In this document: piece after piece, positions 11,801 through 26,800 of the stretch | Layout: every line of letters begins with the position of its first letter | Numbering within the stretch: position 1 is the first letter of the stretch | From: Cynocephalus volans | Taxonomy: Eukaryota > Chordata > Mammalia > Dermoptera > Cynocephalidae | Direction of reading: 5' to 3' | NCBI RefSeq assembly: GCF_027409185.1 | Contig: NC_084461.1 | Location: forward strand, 190,484,501 to 190,548,500 | Length of the DNA stretch: 64,000 bases | Position numbers and translations under genes: made by a program | Notes under the pieces: generated by a model | Told to the model about the DNA's origin: nothing | The model's database searches: none | The model's input: the letters and a program-made list of their open reading frames with translations, nothing else

Positions 11801-14800
11801 TTTGGTGTTGTCACCAGTGGGAGGTGGGGGAATGTATTGTGGGCGGCCCCAGCCCCACAGATGTTCTTACTCTGAGGCCAAGCCCTCACTCAGTACAGGG
11901 CCAGAGCAGCCTGTGGAGGCACTTTATCCTCTTCTGAGGTGCGGAAGCAGGGAAGGAAGGCTTTGCCTTTGAGTCAGGGAAGCTCCCATCTAGCCTGGGC
12001 TCTGAGGCCCTCCACACCTCAGCCCTGCTTTCCTTCTTCAGCTTCCTTCCTGTCTGTCCCTCTTCATGCCTAAAGCTCACTGCCATTCCAAACTGGTCTT
12101 CTTTCTTTGCTCTCTACACCTCCCCGCATGCTGCCCCTCTCCTGGATCCTCCTTCCCCATCCCTTCACCCTATCAATTCGTGCTCCTCTGCCAAATCTGT
12201 TGGAATGTCCATGTGCCCGGGAGGCCTTCCCCATCCACAGCTGGAGGAAATTCCCCCTTCTGTTTCCCAGAAGCGCTCTATTTCCCTGTTGGGAAGTGAG
12301 TTCCTGGAGAGCAAGGGCCACCTAGATTTGATGTTCATTCATGGTCCATATCTGGCCACCCTGTTGGTCACACCCTGTTTATCAATGGCCAAATGAGACA
12401 GCCCTTGTTTCTTGGACTCTTGACCAGCTCTCTTTCTGACCTGGGCCAGTTCACCCCTCCTTAGGCAACCTGTGGTAGTCCCCTGCTCCCAGGAGGTCAT
12501 CATATTGATGCCCAATTTAGTGTAGACACCTGATCGGCATAGTGCACTACAGCCCAGAGCTCCTGGGCTCAAGCCGTCCTTCAGCCTCAGTCTCCCAAGT
12601 AGCCAGGACTGCAGGCTTGCGCCACTGTGCCCGGCTCTTGGACTCTTGGATTTTCAATTAAATTCTGGTGTTTTTTCCCCTTCACTTTTGTTTTTTAAGC
12701 CCCTAATTCATGCTTCCTCAGTGTCTTTTATGGGTCTTTGGTAAATTATATAAAATCCCTCCTGGAACAAGGCTAAATAAAAAATTTTATCTTTTTTATT
12801 TTTTTTTTAAACTTCAGCCTCATTATTTTTTCATTGTATGGGTCAGCATGTCTGTATTAAGTTTATGCTTAGTTATTCTGGGAAAAGCTCCATTACCAAA
12901 TCCAGGGCCAGGGCCAGGTTTTTGACTGTGGTGTGTGTGTGTGGAAGGGGTCCTGGGGCAGTTTTCCAGGTCTTGGAAGGGGGTGGGGCAAAGAGGGAGG
13001 TGGCCGGGGACCAGTTGGCAATGACATGTGTTCACACCCTCTGGTTGCAGGTCCATGCCACCCTGGAGCTGTTTGCCCTGATGGTGGTGGTGTTTGAACT
13101 CTGCATGAAGTTACGGTGGCTGGGCCTCCACACCTTCATCCGGCACAAACGGACCATGGTCAAGGTGATGTGTCCATCCATTGTCCATCTCCTTACAGCA
13201 TTTTCTCCCATGTCACCTTCAAACCTCTATCTTTGGTTTAATTCAAAATCCCCCATGGGTCCAGTTTGCACTCAGGAGTGTGACTTACAGTCCTTGTCCT
13301 CACCATGCTTCCAGCCCTGCCAGTTGCCTCAGATGTCCTGGTGATGCCAGCAATAGCTAATGTGATTCATCATTTAGTACATGTCAGGTACTGGCATGGT
13401 CACCTTTGAGGCAGGTGTGTTGGTCTCCCCATTTTACATTCAGCCAGATGGAAGAGAATGGTATCTAAACCCAGAAAGATGGGTTTCAAACCCAGTTCTG
13501 TCCAGCCTCCATGCCCATGCTAACTGGTCGCTAGTGTTGTCCACCTTCTTTATGCAACAGAGAGTGGCCTGAGTAGGACCGGGTCAGGGTGGAACTTTGC
13601 ATGAGAAGACCATGCACACTTGTCTGGGAGAACGTACCCAAGCCAGTGGAGGTGAAAACGAACTGCAGACCCTGGCGGCTTCATGGTGGAGTGGGGAGAG
13701 CCATAGGGAGGGCTGCTGGCTGAGGGCAGGCAGAGTGGCAGTTCTGCTGCAGTGGACGCTGTTGATGAGTTGCTGGGAGCATCCCCCTTGGGTTCGTTCT
13801 TCTGATGCCACACATCTGTGCCGGTAGCTGGGCTGCTCTCCTCCTCCTCCAGGACCGCCTGATGTTGGAGGGAGGTGTCAGAGAGAGGTGGCGGGAGAGG
13901 AAGGGACCTCTCCAGCCCAGCCCTCAGTTCCAAGTGTTCAGGAGGGGCCTAGGCCGGGGAAGCTGACAGTGCTCTGTGCCTGCCGCCCTCAGACCTGTGT
14001 GCTGGTGGTGCAGTTTGTTGAGGCCATCGTGGTGTTGGTACGGCAGACATCCCACGTGCGGGTGACCCGGGCGCTGCGCTGCATTTTCCTGGTGGACTGT
14101 CGGTACTGCGGTGGTGTCCGGCGGTAAGGCCTGGGGGAGGAGCTGGTCAGACGGTCGCTATCATGCCATGGCCTGAACTTCTGGGCTGGTGGAGCAGGAC
14201 CCTGTGTGTCAGTTAGTGAGAAGGTCGATCCCACACATTGGTAGAATATAAACATGCTCATTTTCCCTCTGCCATTTCGCCCACACAGAGGGGAGAGGTG
14301 CTATTCCTGCTGAAGTTCAGGTCTTCTGACTCTGAATCCAGGGCTCTTTCCCATCTTACTTGCAGCCTTCTGGAGCTGGCTTCTCTCTGAGCACATTATC
14401 TGTCCAAATACACTAGCAGCAGCAGTAGCCTAAAGCAGGCAGGCAGCTCAGCAGAGTCCACGTGACCTGCACAGGCTCTGTGATACCTCCACCAAGGCTG
14501 AATTCAAACCAAACCAAGCCTAGAGTTACATTTATTTTTGGAGATTCCATCTGGGAAGTTTCTTGGCTGGTGTGCTGTTGATGAGAATGGGCTAGCAATT
14601 TACCTCTCTGTACCCATCCTCAGAGCTGGAAACAAGTGTCCCAGGACCACGTGGCCCTGAAATGTCTCATGCATCTCACATGCTGCTCGTGGAGTCTAAC
14701 CTTTACTCCCAAGGCCATGCAGTGGCCTTCTGCTGCTTCGTTCCTCTCTTCATTCAGGGCGCTCACCTGCTTGGGCTCTGTCACGAGGTGGGAGTGGCTG

Positions 14801-17800
14801 TGTGTGCTACACCTGCTCAGTCTTTCCCACAACCCACTGAATGGGGGTCTCAAGCCACTTTAGGAAAAACTAAGTATGATGTCTTGCCAGGGTGCAATGG
14901 GATGTAGTATTCCAGGTCAGGAGCACCAGACCCCCATTTCGACAAGCGCATCCCCCACTGAGGAGTCCCAGACAGCCCAGGCTGGCGCCTCCCTCCACCT
15001 GGCCCACCTTTCTCCCCAGTAACCTGCGGCAGATCTTCCAGTCCCTGCCACCCTTCATGGACATCCTCCTGCTGCTGCTATTCTTCATGATCATTTTCGC
15101 CATCCTCGGTGAGTTCCTGCACCCCAGGACCCAAGTGGCCTCTAAAAGCAAGCTCACAGTTGAAGAAAAATTTATGTTGACAGTTTTAGAAACTCAGAAA
15201 GGTTTAAAAAATGATATAAACACCCATAGACACCATCCAATTTAGGAAATGCAGTATTAGAAATAACAGAGAAGCCACCTTTGTATCTTTTCTTGATCTC
15301 AGTTCCCTCTCTCCTCCCTGAGGTACCTTCTGTCCTAAGCTTATCATTCCCATGCGTGTCTTTCTGTTTTTACTTCATGTTTACATGTCCTTAAGCAAAA
15401 ATAACATGGTGTTGCTTTGCATATTTAAAAATGTATATAAATGGTCACATAATGTTTGTGTACCCTTCTGCAGGATGCTCTTCTGCTTCACATTATGTTC
15501 TTAAAGTTTATTCATGTTTATACCTGTAGTTGGAGTTCATTCATTTTCACCGGAGTATAGCGAATATACTAAAACTTACGATCTGTTCTATTGGACAGTT
15601 TTCTTTTCACAAATCTCACTGCAGTGAACATGCTTGTGTGCTTCCTGTGTACATGCCAGAGAGTTTCTCTAAGCACATACCTAGACCTTCAGGATCTGCA
15701 CCCTTCAGTTTCAGGAGATACAAAGCAGGGGCACAGCCTTTCTCATGCCGAGGAGGTCTTCCCTCATGTTCACAGTCATTAGATGGTGGAGGTCCCAGCA
15801 CATGGCTAGGAAAGCTGAGGTCCTTTCTCTAAGGTTCCTCAGGTGGCGAAGAGAGTGGAACTAAACGGCCCTGACTCTAAGGCCAGCACTAGCACTTGGA
15901 CTTCTCTTTCCCCCAGGCCCTCATGACTGCCCTGTCCTGAGCCATTGGTACCTGCTTCCTTGACCCTCTACCCTACTCTGGATAGAATTTCATTTGTGCT
16001 TCTCCAGCGGCAGATTTCCCCTGAGGGTGGAGTTTCTTCCTTTTCCCACTCAGAATTTCAAGACTCAGGAATAGCCCATTCCAGGAAGGAGGAAATGAAT
16101 GATCCCACCTCAGAAACTTGTCTGCAGGGGAACAATAAGACCCATTTGGAATTTTACTTGTTCTCAAAACCAAAGATTACAAATCAGCCATCTGGGTTCC
16201 AGATCTAGCCTATAGATGTGTTTCATTTGGTCTGAAAATTTTGAACCAGCATTTTACAGTTAGATTTCACACAAAAATCCAGATTTCCAGCCTTTTTTTT
16301 AAGAAGAGACTTGACAGTACTCAGGCACATTCCCACATGGCAGTAGGCATCTGGTGCCCAGTAGCCCCTGCTCCCTTTAGAAAGAACATGTTGTCCAAGG
16401 TGCCACAGTCCCCACCATTCCCTGTTGCTCTTCCTTGGCCCACTGTACTCATTTACATTTATTTGTCCAGTCCTTTTGGCACCTGGGTTTGGGTCCTCTG
16501 CTCTAACCCTTTTTTGTCTGTTTTCCACCACCCTCTAGGTTTCTACTTGTTCTCCCCTAATCCTTCAGACCCCGTAAGTAGTGGACATGTTTGTCTGTCT
16601 CTTCCTTTATGGGAGGGCTTTTCCCCCAGACAAGATGGCTCGAATGCCTCTAAAGCCATATTAGTAAGGGCCCTGCCTGGTTTTGTATCATAGTTTATGG
16701 CACTGAAAGTTCTCCATCACTCAGACTTGAGTTGTTTCCTTCCTTAAGTGCTGAGGGAATCCCCTTTCCTGTCTTTGGAGGGATGTTTCCAGGATCAGGT
16801 TTGGAACCCTGGAAGGTTTTGGCAGAAGAACAGCGCAGGAGAGCCAAGCTAATCACCCAAACATGACTCCCTGGGAAAAGTCCGCCAAAGTCAGTAGTCT
16901 GCTTCTGCTAGAAGCATCTAGTTCAGGGAGGTGAAGGTCTCTGGAATGCGCATTCCTCTGCCATCCCTCAGGGATTCCTTGGGAGGAGGATGGGGAGGGT
17001 GGTGAGCTGGTGATGACCCATCACAGCCTGTTCCTGGCAGCTGTGCCTTCAGCCTGGCCTCAGTGTGGTCCTCTGACTGCTTTTCCCTTCTAGTACTTCA
17101 GCACCCTGGAGAACAGCATCATCAGTCTGTTTGTGCTTCTGACCACAGCCAAGTAAGTGTGGACTCCGCTTTGCCTTCCACCCTCTGCTGGAGCACCAGC
17201 GTCTTCCCCTCTTTATAGCAAAGTATATTCCAGATCTCAACATAGAGAGGTGCTTGGGGTGCTATTGAGAGATGGGATTGGTGTGGCAAGCTTGAAGCCC
17301 AGAGACCGAGAGTAGGGGAGGGGGGATGGAGGCTAGGAAGGCAGAAGAAGGAGCTGTCCTTTGTAAGCCGTGTTCTTCAAGAAGCTTGGGGCAGACGGCC
17401 ACAGGGCCTGGCGGGTAACCTCTACAAATGCAGTTTCCCAGATGTGATGATGCCCTCCTACTCCCGGAACCCCTGGTCCTGCGTCTTCTTCATTGTGTAC
17501 CTCTCCATCGAGCTGTACTTCATCATGAACCTGGTAAGTGGACGTGCTTCAGGCTCTTCTGCAGCAGCCTGCTCCAGCCCATGCAGTGCTGGGCACCATG
17601 GGACTAGAGAAGTCGGTACTGCCATCAGCCTCTCAGGGCACAACTCTGGGGCAGAAAGGCTCAGACTCATAGTCAAGTATGGTGTTTTGGGGAATATACC
17701 ATCCACATTTGAGGAATTCAGCTGGTTCGCAGTGGGAGTAGCCTTCCTGGGTTAGTGCTGCTGCTGCTGGTAGTGCTAAATTTAAGCCAAGGCTACACTG

Positions 17801-20800
17801 GTACATTTTCATTCTTACAGCAAACATATGGTAACTGTAAATGCTGGCATTTATTAAACCTTAGACAGGTACCATGCAAAGTGCTTTATATATGAAATGA
17901 TTTAACACATCAACCCTGGAGATTCAGTTATGATTATGATTTTCAATTTACAGAGGAAGAAACTGAGGGTCAGACTGATAGAGTGACTTGCCCACAACTG
18001 CACAGCTTGGAGTGGTGGGGCTATGCTGGCCCCTTAACACTCTGTCCTGTTGTACCTACATGCCAGGAACGTCTCATGTATTTCTACCTATTTATTATGA
18101 ACCATCAGAAAATCTAACATAGAACACTTTCCAGTAAGGAGAATGTAAAGCCCCTGTGTACTCAAAACTTAGGAGGTGTTTGCAGAGGCTTGGCTGGCCA
18201 CCGAAAATATTCCCTGACATCAGCAGATTGCATCTGACACTAGACTGTTAGGCCATGCTGAGACCACACATCAGTGCAGAGTTGTCAGTGAGAGGCTTTG
18301 ATCAAGTGTTGTGTTTATTTTTATACTTCTGAAGAGCATTCCTACAACGATCAACACAGTCAGACCCAGTATAAAAATGGAAAACACTTTCTCAGGGGTA
18401 GACTTGTAAAATGTAAGAAATCGAAGACTTAAAAAGGAAGATATTTTCTTTTTTTAGTTCCTCAGAACTAAAAAAGAAATCTGTTGGATACCTCTCTGTA
18501 TTTGCTTTAATTTGTAATATATTTAGAAAATCTACGGCAGGAGTCAGCAAACTAGAGCTACTGGCTACATCCATCCCCACTCTGTTTTTATTAATAAAGT
18601 TTTATTGGAACACAGCAATGCCCATCTGTTTACATATTGTCTGTATCTGATTTCATGATACCGTTGATATGCCTGCAGGGTTGAATAGTTGCAATAGATA
18701 TCATCTGGCCTTCAGAGCCTTAAATATTTGCTCTTTGGCCCTTTACAGAAAAAATTTGCTGACCTTTGATCTACAGGAAAAAAATGCAGGACCAATATGA
18801 AGGGGTAGAAAGGACAAGAGAGTTTCCCTCAAAGTACTTTGAAAAACAAAGAACATGTTTCTGAAAAGGATTCTTTCAAATCCTGCCCCTGCCCTCCCAC
18901 CCCCTTCTGATAATTCAGACTGTGTTATTAATAAGCTAACTTTGGTATTAGGCAATTCTAGAATGTTATTTCCTTCAGTGCAGGCCTCCTCATTCCCGTT
19001 ATATCTGGGGCCGCATGTGAAGCTGTGACCCACAAAGAGGAGGAAGCATTGGGCACAACTATGCTCCTTCCTACTCTGAGGCTGGAAAGGCAGCCGGCAC
19101 AGGATGGGCACACAGCCTCCTTGGCCATTGGACTGAGCTGAATTGGGCTTAGAACCCAGTTGTGTTCCTCTTGCTACTTTCTCCTACCCTGGCTTGTACC
19201 CTGCTCAGCCAGGGACAGGCTGTCATGGAGAACAGAGGATCCTGGGGAAAAATTGAAAACAATGTTTCCATGCATCTGAATAGAGAAATACAAGTGGCAA
19301 GCATGGCCTTCCTCTCTTGAGACTTGGAGACAAACTTCCTACACCACAAGGTGCAGGTGAGAGGGTCTCCTCAAGGCCCCCTCTGGGGTAGCTGGATGAA
19401 AGCCCTGCCTGGAGAGGCAGAAGATGAGCCCCTTATTGCTGGAGCCCTGCCATGTAGGGGAGCCAGGGCTCTATGCTTTTCCCTCACAGCTTTTGGCCGT
19501 GGTGTTCGACACCTTCAATGACATCGAGAAACGCAAGTTCAAGTCTTTGCTGCTGCATAAGCGAACCGCCATCCAGCATGCCTACCACCTGCTCATCAGC
19601 CATCGGGTAGGGAGGAGTAGGAGTGGAGGCCAGGGCTAGGGAGAGGGTTGGTCTTTGTTCTCCCTCCCTTGCCCAGAGCAGCCCCTAAGCATGGCATGGT
19701 CAGCAACTTTAAAAACCAGGAGGCCTGCTCTTGGAGAACAAGAGTAGGAGCCCTGGGATCCCTTGTGCTGGGCACCTGGAGTGGCTGCCCCAAGGGAAGG
19801 GGACAATGTGGTTCTGTATTTCCACATTGTTCTCTTTCCCCCCAGAGGCCAGCTGGCATTTCCTACAGGCAGTTTGAAGGCCTGATGCGCTTCTATAAGC
19901 CCCGGATGAGTGCCAGGGAGCGCTATCTTACTTTCAAGGCCCTGAATCAGAGCAGCAAACCTCTGCTCAGGTAAGAGCCAATGCTAGGTGAAAGCAGCCA
20001 GGTGAGAACAGCATGACCAGACAAGGTATATTTACTGAGGGAGCTGAGGCATATGAGGCAAAGCAGCTTGTTAGAGACTTTTGTTTTCTTCACTGAGATT
20101 CTTAGACGTGTAAACTATTAGTCAGGATTCCTTTTGCAAGCAACCAAAGTCCAGCACCAATCCAATTCATGCTGACTTCATAAAAAAGGAACATGAACCT
20201 GGCTCATGGAATGAACCATCCAGGCTGCTTGCTCTTGAACCCTGAGTGGGGTAGGGTGAACCAGGTGGACAGAGAGGGATGAATACACACATATGCCCCC
20301 CACACACCTGGCACAGCCTCAAAGAACCGATCCTGGGATCTTCACAGGCAGCACTGATCTTCTAGACTGTTGATGACCAAAACTGTCGATTCAAAAGGAA
20401 GCAGACCTGCTGTAGAGGTGAGGATGAGCGAGCTCTGTTCAGACCCAACTCACAGTCCCAGTTCCATTAAGTCCTCTGCTCGAAGAGGCTAAGTTTCTGT
20501 CCATCTAGGAGTTATAGTACTCAAGGGCTGCCTCTCCAAGGGGATTGAAACTGTCAGTAGTAAATATAGACTAAGTGGCTTAAGTGCCTGTAGTAACTCA
20601 AGGACAGAGGAGATCAAAGCAACTGCAGTAAGGGTACCCTGAGCACTGATGTGCTGGGACTCCAAGAATCCCCTCCTCTCCTGCCACTCTCATCCCTTAA
20701 AGGTAACCACAGGCAGGTGAGTGAGAGAAAGGAAGCTCAGTGGGAACTTGTTTTGATTTTTTTTTCCCTTTTCATTTTGCTTCTGCCAGCCTAAACGACT

Positions 20801-23800
20801 TTTATGATATCTATGAAGTTGCCGCTTTGAAGTGGAAGGTGAGTGCCCCTATGAGACCAGGGAGGGAGTGGGCAGACGGACTCCCAAGTGGGGTGGTGAG
20901 GATCGAGGCCCCCTGAGGCCCAGCTCTCTGCCTGCTAGAACAGCTCTCAGCTTGGCACCGTGCACTTCATGGATACCAGATGGCTCCTGCATTTGCCCTT
21001 ATGTTTGCCATGTGGTGTCTAATCACAGTGACTAATCACTCTGTGACCTCAGTCAAGTTATCGAACCCGTCCAAGGCTTGTCTCACCTGTGAAATGGGAT
21101 AATAATAATTCCTGCCTACAGAGTTATTTTGGGGATTATATGAAAATACTGCGTGTGCACAGCACGTTGTAAATGCCCAGTAAACACTGGCTGTCTGTGT
21201 TTTCACTTACATTTCTGAATGTTAACACTGTTCCCCAATTTAGTGGGGTGAGCAGGGATGGAAAGCCAGCATCCTGGCCCCAGGGCAAGATTCTGGTCAC
21301 TGGCACTGACATTCTCTCTCCCGTGGCCTGTGTTCTTGCCAGACAAAGAAAAACAGAGAGCACTGGTTTGATGAGCTTCCCAGGACTGCGTTCCTCATCT
21401 TCAAAGGTAGGGTTGACCTGAATATGATGTCTTGGCAGCTGGGGACAGATGGAGGTTTTCAGAGACCACAGATAAGCATTCGAGGAGTATGTTCAGAGGG
21501 GGTGAGTGTGTGTGTGTATGTCTGAATGTGAAAAGGCACAGAGAGTGTTAGGAACTGGACTGGGAAGGACTCTGGTGAATTAAAAACCAAATTAAGACAT
21601 TTGTTGATTTTTATTTTTTTATACAAAATCTATAGATACTTTTTGAAGAAAATTTAGAAAGTCAGATAATTAGGAGAAAATGAAAATGTGGTTCAGATCC
21701 CCATACTGGCCAGCCACCAAAAAAAAAAAAAAAAAAATTTACCACCCAGAGATAACTGCTGTTAATTCTCTGATAAGGTTCCTTCTGTTAGTTATTTTTC
21801 TGTGCATTTTTAAAACAACAGTAGGATTACATTATATATTCTGTTCTGTAACCTGCCTTTTCATCTAATTTATTTTTACCCTCCTATGGCAGGATATGTT
21901 ATGTCCCCTTGCATAATGCTAACATATTATAAAATTTGAAATTTTTAAATTGGGTACTCATATTGTTTACGTAACATTTGCCCCTTAGTTTAATGGCTGT
22001 TTAGAAGTTCCACACGAAGAGTATTGTGAGGGAATTTCTTGTGCAAAAAGCCTGAGTCTGGGCCATTATAAACAAGAGTAAAGATGGTATATTCTATTAT
22101 GTGATTTCTCCCTCAGCTAGGCCCTTGGGCACAGCTGTTACTCCATCATTTTTAAAGGGTTTTTCATTCCAATGGGATGATAGTCACTCAAGTGGGTGAA
22201 TAAACAGTCCCAGGCCGAGGCAAGCAGCAGTTTACATTTCAGCAGTGGCCAGCAAAGCTCTGTCCTGTGCTGTCTTGGCTCTGGGTTGCCTAGGCTGTCT
22301 GCAGAGCAGCTGTTGTCGGTGCAGTCTTGTCTGGGGACTGAGCAGAAGCGTGGGTGTCACTCTTAGAGTAGGCCTTCCTTTTTTCACCCCAGGCATAAAT
22401 ACCCAGGTTGCCTACATGCATGAAGTATGTCATAGGGGACTGGGTATGAAATTTTCTATTTTAACATTTCTTCTCTTCAAATAGGAATTAATATGCTTGT
22501 GAAGTCCAAGGCTTTCCAGTATTTCATGTGTAAGTGTGAAATATCAGAGCTCCAGACCCCTTTCCTCCTGAGTCCTTTGCTGTTCTAGAAGGTGGAGAGG
22601 CAAGAGATTAGTCCTGCAGTCATAATTTTGACGTTTTATTGTAGAAAATTCCTAGCATGTATAAAAGTGGTGAGAAGATGATAATGAGCATCCATGTGCC
22701 CATCAGCCAGCTTCAACAGTTACCATCTCATGCCAGTCTTTCTTGTTCGTCTGTACCCACACTCCAGCTTGTGATGCCCTCTCTAGTCCTGGAGTTTTTA
22801 GAAGCAAATTCCAGAACCACAGAATGCAATTGGTTCATATGTCTCTTAAGTTTGTTTTAATCTATAGGCTCCTCTTCCGTCCCATTTCTTCCTCTTGCAA
22901 TATTTAGTTGAAGAAACAGGTTTATTTGTCCTTTAGTCTTACTTTTGCATGTTCTTCTGTGCTATTTCCTGTAATTTGGTAGTTTATCTAGAGGTGTGTT
23001 ATCCAATGTGGTAGCCACTAACCACATTGTGGCTATTTACATTTAAGCTAAGTAAGATAAAAAATGCAGTTATCTGGTCATACTTCAAGTGCTCAGTAGC
23101 TACAGATGGCTAATGACATCAGTGGACAGTACAGATAAGAAAATTTCCATCATCACAGAAAATTTTCTTGCACAGTGGTAATTTAGAGGCTTGATCAGAT
23201 TCATTCTTTCCAAGGAGCTCTGGTTCCTTTTAGTGGGAATTGGTGTTTGGAGACCACAATCTGAAGTGTAAGGGGTTTTCATTACTTGGGACTGGTATTG
23301 TATCTAGTTGTTTCCATGGACAGGGATAGGATTTTGTTTTTTTTTTAATGATAAACTATTTTGTGAGTTTATCCTGATATTTCAAATTCAGGACTACAAG
23401 ATTTTTACCTACTTCATCAATCTTACATAACTAGATTCCCAATCTTAAAATCCAGGTTCCCAACAACACTAACACGGTTACTTACTTGCTTATCTCACAG
23501 CCTCACAATAACAATCCCAACATAATCCCAACAATATAATTACAGGTTGAATATCCCTTATACAAGATACTTGGGATCAGAAACATTTTGGATTTTGATT
23601 TTTTTGGATTTTGGAATATTTGCAGAATACTACATACCAGCTAGCATCCCTAATCCAAAAATCTGAAATCCTAAATGCTCCAATGAGTGTTTCCTTTGAG
23701 CATCATGTTGGTGCTCAGAAAATTTCAGATTTTGGAGCATTTCAGATTTTAGATTTTTGAATTAGGGATGTGCAATCTGCACTAGAAACATTACTCCAGG

Positions 23801-26800
23801 GTATGCATTCAGATTATTGTGTTTTTTACTGACCAGCTGCCAAAAAACTTCAGAAAAACCCAGATTGCTGTGTTTTAAGGTCACCTGGAATAGTTCCTCT
23901 CCCTGTGGGTGTTTCACCAACCGGATTTACGTTTGAGTTTCTTTATTTCATGTTATTTTGATTGTTAGGGATTGCTTCTTACATGTAAGATTGTTTTATA
24001 ATTATGTAAAATGTTTATATGGTTCCAAGTCAGATTTACAAAACAAAGTGTATTCAAGAAAGTTTACTTTACATCCTCGTCCCTTCCCCAATGGGCAATT
24101 TTTATTATGGTTTATCCTTCCATTTTTAAAAAACCATTAAGTAGATGCATGCATATCTCCATGTATTTTTGCTAGTGCATCATTGGGATGGATCCCTAGA
24201 AGTGGGATTGCTAGATGGAAGGCTAAATGCATATGCAGTTTTGCTAAATAGTTCATGCAGTCATTTTAAAATTATTATTATTATTTATTTTTTTTAAAAA
24301 GATGACCGGTAAGGGGATCTTAACCCTTGACTTGGTGTTGTCAGCACCACGCTCACCCAGTGAGCAAACCGGCCATCCCTATATGGGATCCGAACCCGCG
24401 GCCTCGGCGCTCCCAGCGCCACACTCTCCCGAGTGAGCCATGGGCTCAGCCCCAGTCATTTTAAAATTAGATAGCTCTAGAGGAAAACAAATATACTTGA
24501 ACCCTTTGTATATTGTCCATTTTTTACGCCAAATCAGAGTAATCTGTACCTCTTCACTGGTATCCCTACAGTGACATAGAGGATGTTTTTAGAAATTCGT
24601 AGCTGTTTCTAGGTGAAACCACTGGTTAATTTTGCTCCTGTGGCAAGAGCACTGAGCAGAAATTCCCCATAAAATAAGCGTGTGGCACCCCATGCTCCCC
24701 ATCCCCCAGAGCTTCCCGAAGGTTAATCAGGGACTGCAGCTGCTACCTGTATATTTTCAAGTCCATCAGTCCTTTCTCTGTCTTTTATGGGCCTGTCTAT
24801 TTCAGACTTGGTGGTGGCAGTCAACGGGGTCTGGATCCTTGTGGAGACATACATGCTGAAAGGTGAGCCCAGCAGGGGGACTGGCTGTGTCCTGGCCAGC
24901 ATACCTGGCTCACCTCTTGAGCTGCTCTTTCTCTGTCTTACAGGTGGGAACTTCTTCGCCAAGCACGTGCCATGGAGCTACCTCATCTTTCTCACCAGTA
25001 AGTTTCTGACATGGCTTTGCTGAACTGCTTGTTTTAAACCCTGGCTAGGGGCTGGCCAGTTAGCTCAGTTGGTTAGAGTGCCATCTTGTAACACCAATGT
25101 CAAGAGTTTGGATCCCCTATACTGGCCAGGCACCAGAAACTTAAGTAAATAAATACATACATACCTACATACATAAACAAACAAACAAACAAACAAACAA
25201 ACAAACAAACCCTGGCTAGAAGAACTTTCATTTGGTTTAGAATCTCATGGCTCTTCTTGAAAACAGGGAGCCTTAAATAGATGGAGCAGAAATTGAGTCT
25301 GATTCTATGCTGCCCCTGTTAAAACTCTTTCGTGTTTCTCCACTGCCCTCTGCCAAGTCCAGACCCTAGATGTGACTCACACTGCCTGGCTGGACATGGC
25401 CCCTTCAGTCTCATCTCTAGTCAGTACCTCTGCCCTCACCACACACTCCAGCCTTCCTGGACGATGTCTGCTGCCCGGGACGCTCTTCCCATGCCCCACC
25501 TCTCTGCCTGACTTTCCTCATCATCCTATTAAGTCTGTCCATGAACACACCATGTCATCATCCCTGTTTACTTGTCTTTCCTACTGTCTAGATTCCAAGC
25601 TCTGTGCCAGCAGGCACTGCCATTCCCTGTTCACTGTTGCATGCCCAGCACCCACGTAATACCTGGCACTCAAGAGGTGCTCAGGAAAGATCTGCTGGAT
25701 GAACAGATGGATGGCCGGGCCATTCCTGAAGAGGGGAAGGAAGTGTTTCCCTTCTAAGCCAGTTGTCCCAGTTGACCACTATCTGGGCTGGGCCCTCTCC
25801 CAGAGCACAAGCTCTCACAGTGGGCGTGGGAGTGACCTGGGCTCTGTCTGGCGGGCACACGGCCTGTGGGGAGGCTGGAGGCTGCAGAGGAGCCCAGCCA
25901 GGTGTGGGAGAGGATGTGGAGGAGCTGCCACTGACTGCCTCCTCCCATCCACAGTCTATGGGGTGGAGCTGTTCCTGAAGGTTGCCGGCCTGGGCCCTGT
26001 GGAGTACCTGTCCTCTGGGTGGAACCTGTAAGTGAAGAGCAGATTTCTTACCCGTGGATCCCTGCACACACCCAATATCCATGGTGTTTCTGGAGGTGCA
26101 GAATGAAGGTCTGAGGACAGGCCGAGCCCCCTGTCTTCCTGGAGCAGTTCTGCCCCAGCTCAGGAAGTCCCCAGGACTAGTCTCTTGTCTGAAGCCTCTT
26201 AGGCCACTTAGGCCAGTCCTTCTGCAAATGGCCTCTCAAGGTTCCTTAGGCTGGTTGGCTCTTGCTGAGTCATTAAGATTTTTCTCCTTCACAAAAACCA
26301 TAGCACCCACAGAGGAGAAGGTTCTACCACCTCCCTTGTTTAGCAGTGGAAAAGAACCACATGGCCCTTCTCCCTTTCCTTGGAGAGGTCGGGAGGTCAC
26401 TTACCCCATTAAAGTTAACTCACCCGTGAAATCAGGCTATACCCACGAGGTCTCGGGTCGTGAGAGTAAAACAAGTGAATAAACAGAGAAGAGTGGGGAA
26501 GAACAGTAAGGACATACACCTTGTGTGTCTGTGGGGGAGAAAGGACCCTCCGTCTTAAGGCAGGGCGGGCTGTTCTCTGGTGAGACTCTCACCAGAAGGT
26601 CCTGCCCCCCTCCCTCAGTGAGTTCCTTGGGGACGGGCAGATCCCCAGTGTAAGCAGATGTCTCTTTGGTACTGCGGAGGCTGGTGCTCTGTCCGCCCTG
26701 TCATAAGACCAGCAGTGGGTCCTCAGGAGGGGATTCCTGGGCGTTTCAGCCCCAGGGGTCAGAGCATCGAGGCCTGACCCCCAAGACTGCTATGGCTGAG

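Noticed and set aside
12423-12635. An Alu or FLAM monomer
   Set aside because: Parts of the 7SL S domain that Alu lacks are present, and no poly-A tail is found, so it is a 7SL pseudogene.
12838-13344. A 168-codon frame across a TPCN1 exon
   Set aside because: It is simply exon 13051-13164 extended by chance into both introns.
25049-25135. tRNA-Ile-like sequences with A and B boxes here and at many other sites
   Set aside because: They have A-rich tails, target duplications and mutated stems, so they are SINEs and not functional tRNA genes.
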